A DNA stretch of 24,688 nt from JAHEME01 sp034435035. Its GTDB lineage: Bacteria > Chloroflexota > Anaerolineae > Aggregatilineales > UBA3940. Positions within the stretch are counted from its first letter, which is position 1. Each line of letters opens with the position of its first letter. Under the pieces are notes generated by a model. That model did no database searches. It was not told where the DNA came from and saw nothing but the letters and a program-made list of their open reading frames with translations. Both the position numbers and the translations under genes were made by a program. The stretch is from assembly GCA_034435035.1 (NCBI GenBank), contig DAOTXW010000072.1, positions 1 through 24,688 of the forward strand. Reading direction: 5' to 3'. Positions 22,338-24,688 of this stretch are shown here, piece after piece.

Positions 22338-22369
22338 TACAGGGGCACGAGCGCCTCCGTGCCCCTGTA
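22338..22369 (-). terminator. Terminator or attenuator between pstS and pstC
   Basis: A 12-bp perfect stem (22338-22349 with 22358-22369) has an 8-nt loop and is followed on the minus strand by GTTTTAAC. It begins 38 bp after the pstS stop. Such a hairpin usually keeps the binding-protein message more abundant than the downstream permease message. Its T tract is also part of the next Pho-box-like repeat. Confidence 0.75.
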
Positions 22370-22407
22370 ATTCGGTGAAACCGGGAACTTATTCGGTCAG
22401 CGCAGCC

Positions 22408-23487
22408 TTACGGCAGATACTCGCTCACGAGCTCCAGGCCTGCTTCCAGCGTGCCGGCGGGCGGCAGGCTGTAGCCCACATCGCTCATGACCAGCTCAGC
22501 GCCTTCTTCCAGGTAGTACTGCACGAAGGCGGCCACCTGCGGCTTCTCGGCCATGCTGGCGTTGTTGGGGTAGATGAACAGCGGGCGGCTCAGCGGGTTG
22601 TAGCTGCCACCCTCGACGGTCTCGGCGCTCGGCACGACGCACTCGCCTTCCTTGTTCTGGATGGCAACCGCGCGCACCGCGTCCTGGTTGTTCACATAGT
22701 AAGCGAAGCCGAAGAACCCGAGGGAGTACAGTTCATTGCTCACACCCTGCTCCAGCACGTTGTCATCGCTGCTGGGCGTGGTGTTGTCATCCTGACGGAG
22801 GTCGGTCGTGGCCTCGTCGGCCTTCTCCAGGACCTCGATCATGTAGTCGCGGGTGCCGGAGTCGGGGTCGGGGATGAAGAACAGGATCGGCTCGTCCGGC
22901 CAGGAGGGATCGATGTCCGACCAGTTGGTGGCCGTGCTGTTGACGCCCAGGAGCTGCACGAGCTGATCGATGCTCAGGCACTCTACCCAGTCATTCTCCG
23001 GGTTGACGACAACGGTCAGGCCGTCTACCGCCACCTGCAGCTCGGTGTACTCGATGCCGTTCTGCGCGCAGATAGCGGCTTCTTCATCCTTGATCGGGCG
23101 CGACGCATCGCTGATGTCGGTCTCGCCGTTGCAGAACTTCTCGAAGCCGCCGCCGGTGCCGGACAGGCCGACCGACACGCGGACATCGGGGTAGATCGCC
23201 GCGAACTCTTCAGCCACCGCGACGGTGATCGGGTAGACCGTGCTCGACCCATCGACCACGACATCACCCTCAAACATCATCATTTCTTCGGTTGGCTCCT
23301 CGGTCGCGGCAGGCTCCTCGGTCGCGGCGGGCTCCTCAGCGGCGGGCTCCTCAGCGGCAGGCTCCTCGGCGGCGGGTTCCTCGGCGGCGGGCGCCTCGGT
23401 CGCCGGGGCTTCACCGGCGCAGGCGGCCAGCGCGAAGATCGCCAGGCCCAGCAGCGCCGCCAGCACAAAACGCTTTACCATCTGCAT
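22408..23487 (-). CDS. pstS: Phosphate-binding lipoprotein PstS
   Basis: 359 aa from the ATG at 23487, with AGGAG 8 nt upstream. A lipoprotein signal ends in FALAAC (Cys23). A low-complexity Glu/Pro/Ala/Thr linker follows (about 24-69), with repeated EEPAA units. The binding domain shows the PstS phosphate contacts: SSTVYP (81-86), SGTGGGF (109-115), SRPI (129-132) and DSGTRDY (209-215). It should sit tethered on the outer face of the membrane and pass phosphate to PstC-PstA. It is the first gene of the pst cluster, headed by a four-unit Pho-box-like array. Confidence 0.96.
   Translation of the reverse strand: MQMVKRFVLAALLGLAIFALAACAGEAPATEAPAAEEPAAEEPAAEEPAAEEPAATEEPAATEEPTEEMMMFEGDVVVDGSSTVYPITVAVAEEFAAIYPDVRVSVGLSGTGGGFEKFCNGETDISDASRPIKDEEAAICAQNGIEYTELQVAVDGLTVVVNPENDWVECLSIDQLVQLLGVNSTATNWSDIDPSWPDEPILFFIPDPDSGTRDYMIEVLEKADEATTDLRQDDNTTPSSDDNVLEQGVSNELYSLGFFGFAYYVNNQDAVRAVAIQNKEGECVVPSAETVEGGSYNPLSRPLFIYPNNASMAEKPQVAAFVQYYLEEGAELVMSDVGYSLPPAGTLEAGLELVSEYLP
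23284..23400 (-). repeat. Tandem 15- to 18-bp repeats coding the PstS linker
   Basis: Repeated units around GGCTCCTCAGCGGCG (plus-strand reading) encode EEPAA and EEPAAT. The tract is a likely site of length variation by slippage. It keeps the reading frame and only lengthens the tether between lipid anchor and binding domain. Confidence 0.75.
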
Positions 23488-23534
23488 GTCCTTTTCTCCT
23501 CTTGAGACTCAACGGATTGTGTCCAGCATGCAGA

Positions 23535-23589
23535 ACTCTAGCCCCGGCCAGTTAAGAGCCGATTAGCTGGCTGTTAAGAGAAGTTTAAG
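23535..23589 (-). promoter_or_regulatory. Pho-box-like array and promoter of pstS
   Basis: On the minus strand CTTAAA (23584-23589), CTTAAC (23573-23578), GCTAAT (23562-23567) and CTTAAC (23551-23556) stand exactly 11 bp apart. The last ends 10 bp before TAGAGT (23535-23540), a plausible -10. The most distal unit overlaps the TAA stop of the upstream gene. Architecture and unit agree with the site at 8617-8693. Confidence 0.8.
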
Positions 23590-24688
23590 GGGCCGGATCG
23601 GGGCGGGGCGCCCAGACGATGCGCGGCGCGCCGTCTGCCAGCCGCTCCAGCGGGGCGACCTGCGCGTTCACGTCCGGGCTGATCTCGGCCAGCAGGTAGA
23701 GCGCCCACGGGTCGGCATCCGCCTCCGGGTAGAGGGTGTAGATCGCGCCGTCCCGGTAGGGCGCGTAGGTGAACAGCCGGGCGCGGGCCGGGTCGGGCGG
23801 GGAAGTTGGCCACGGCGGGGCGCGCCCGATCTCGGCGCGGCTGAAGGTCTGGCTCTGGCCGCTGGCGGCCTCGGCCAGCAGATCGAGCAGCACATACGGC
23901 CCACCGAGCCAGACGGCGCTGACCACCGCGCCGCCCGCCGGGGCCGGCAGGCTGGCGGCCTCGCCGGAGGCCAGGTCGAGCACCCGCGCCGCGCCGCCTG
24001 CCGTGTACAGCAGGCGCGTCCCGTCCGGGGAGATCGCCCCCCCGGCGAGGTCGGCATCCTCCGGGGGGCTGATCCGCGCCGCCGTCCCCGCCGCCGGGTC
24101 GATGGCGTACAGGCCCTGCCCGGAGCCGTCGCGGGCGGCAGCGGCGGCGATCACCGTCCCGTCCGGCGTGACGGCCAGCGGCTGCGGCGGCAGGATGTCC
24201 GGTGCCGAGTCGCGGTCGGCCAGCCGGATCGGCTCGCCGCCCCCCGCCGGCGCGGATTCCAGCTGCCAGTCGGCGGCATCCGGCAGGCCGCCCTCCACCT
24301 GGACGAAGATCACCCGCTCGGCCTCGCCGGCCAGCAGCAGGGCGATGATCCGGTAGCCGGGCGCCGGCGGCGCCACCAGCCGGGCCTCGCCGTCACGCAG
24401 GCGCCAGACGGCAACCCCGCGCTGCGTCTGTCCCGCATCGGCCCACACCAGATAGGCCAGCGCCGACCCGTCAGCGGCGGCGGTCACGTCACTGGCCTGC
24501 TGGCCCGCGTTCAGCGGCAGGCCCACGCGGCGCTCGCTGAACCCGGGGACGACCTCCAGCAGCGCATCGGCGGGGCCGTCGGCGGCGATCCAGATGGCCG
24601 TTGGATCGAGGGCCGGGGGCGGCGTGGGCGAAAGCGTCGGCGCGGCGGTCGGCGCGGTCGCCAGCGGCGCGGTCGGCGCCGGCGCGGG
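23585..24688 (-). CDS. Exported TolB/WD40-like beta-propeller protein (5' partial)
   Basis: The frame stays open to the right edge, so the start lies outside; a GTG at 24524-24526 is internal. The visible N-terminal part is a Pro/Ala/Thr-rich linker (edge to about 24600), as found after the signal of exported lipoproteins. A domain follows with repeated strand-turn units such as VTPDGTVIAAAAA and ISPDGTRLLYTAGG, DLASGEA and YAIDP. These SPDG-type blades are typical of TolB/WD40-like propellers. No catalytic motif is seen. A role in binding or scaffolding outside the membrane is the most that can be said. Its stop codon lies inside the pstS Pho-box-like array. Confidence 0.75.
   Translation of the reverse strand, partial: PAPAPTAPLATAPTAAPTLSPTPPPALDPTAIWIAADGPADALLEVVPGFSERRVGLPLNAGQQASDVTAAADGSALAYLVWADAGQTQRGVAVWRLRDGEARLVAPPAPGYRIIALLLAGEAERVIFVQVEGGLPDAADWQLESAPAGGGEPIRLADRDSAPDILPPQPLAVTPDGTVIAAAAARDGSGQGLYAIDPAAGTAARISPPEDADLAGGAISPDGTRLLYTAGGAARVLDLASGEAASLPAPAGGAVVSAVWLGGPYVLLDLLAEAASGQSQTFSRAEIGRAPPWPTSPPDPARARLFTYAPYRDGAIYTLYPEADADPWALYLLAEISPDVNAQVAPLERLADGAPRIVWAPRPDPAP

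Noticed and set aside
1..24688. Mobile element, CRISPR array, tRNA or rRNA
   Set aside because: I found no transposase or integrase motif, no terminal repeats, no regularly spaced repeat-spacer array and no tRNA-like or rRNA-like segment.

Overview
The window is GC-rich and densely coded. It holds 18 complete protein genes plus one partial gene at each edge. I see no tRNA, rRNA, CRISPR array, insertion sequence or phage gene. Alanine racemase, a cold-shock protein, LAAC-type lipoproteins, a PstSCAB-PhoU phosphate system, a DUF2723-type membrane enzyme and an FMN-riboswitch-linked NMT1/THI5-type importer together suggest a free-living bacterium, most likely a Chloroflexota (Anaerolineae-like) chromosome. 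That placement is inference. The minus-strand and plus-strand blocks are separated by readable promoters and hairpins.

Left part (1-5600): a truncated membrane-anchored FN3 plus cysteine-rich surface protein converges on a VIT1/CCC1-type Fe/Mn transporter. The transporter promoter carries a TGTCA/TGACA triple half-site. Next come a secreted chymotrypsin-fold serine protease with a good sigma70-type promoter and terminator, then a large polytopic GT-C-like membrane protein. Middle plus-strand block (5600-9600): a URO-D/MtaA-type protein with its zinc motif, a small ferredoxin-like protein, a stand-alone receiver protein, alanine racemase, and a YkuE-like metallophosphoesterase with a phased repeat array upstream. 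Minus-strand block (9654-14561): a cold-shock protein with a long leader, a DUF2723 protein, an archaemetzincin-like protein that has lost its catalytic glutamate, and a membrane protein with a 52-residue NWW repeat.

Right part, all minus strand: an FMN riboswitch behind a perfect-hexamer promoter precedes a four-gene unit of permease, uncharacterised lipoprotein, NMT1/THI5-like binding protein and ATPase. This is best read as a riboflavin (RibXY-type) importer with one extra lipoprotein. Upstream of it lies pstS-pstC-pstA-pstB-phoU.

The most informative non-coding signal is a shared Pho-box-like design. Direct repeats of CTTAAC in 11-bp phase lie 10-11 bp upstream of a -10 hexamer at three places: pstS, an internal promoter before pstC, and the metallophosphoesterase about 15 kb away. 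This predicts one phosphate-starvation regulon and makes the metallophosphoesterase a member. The other main lead is the lipoprotein inside the flavin-riboswitch unit. Its leader DNA (ribosome binding region plus signal peptide) is nearly a copy of the leader of the neighbouring binding protein, although the mature proteins are unrelated.
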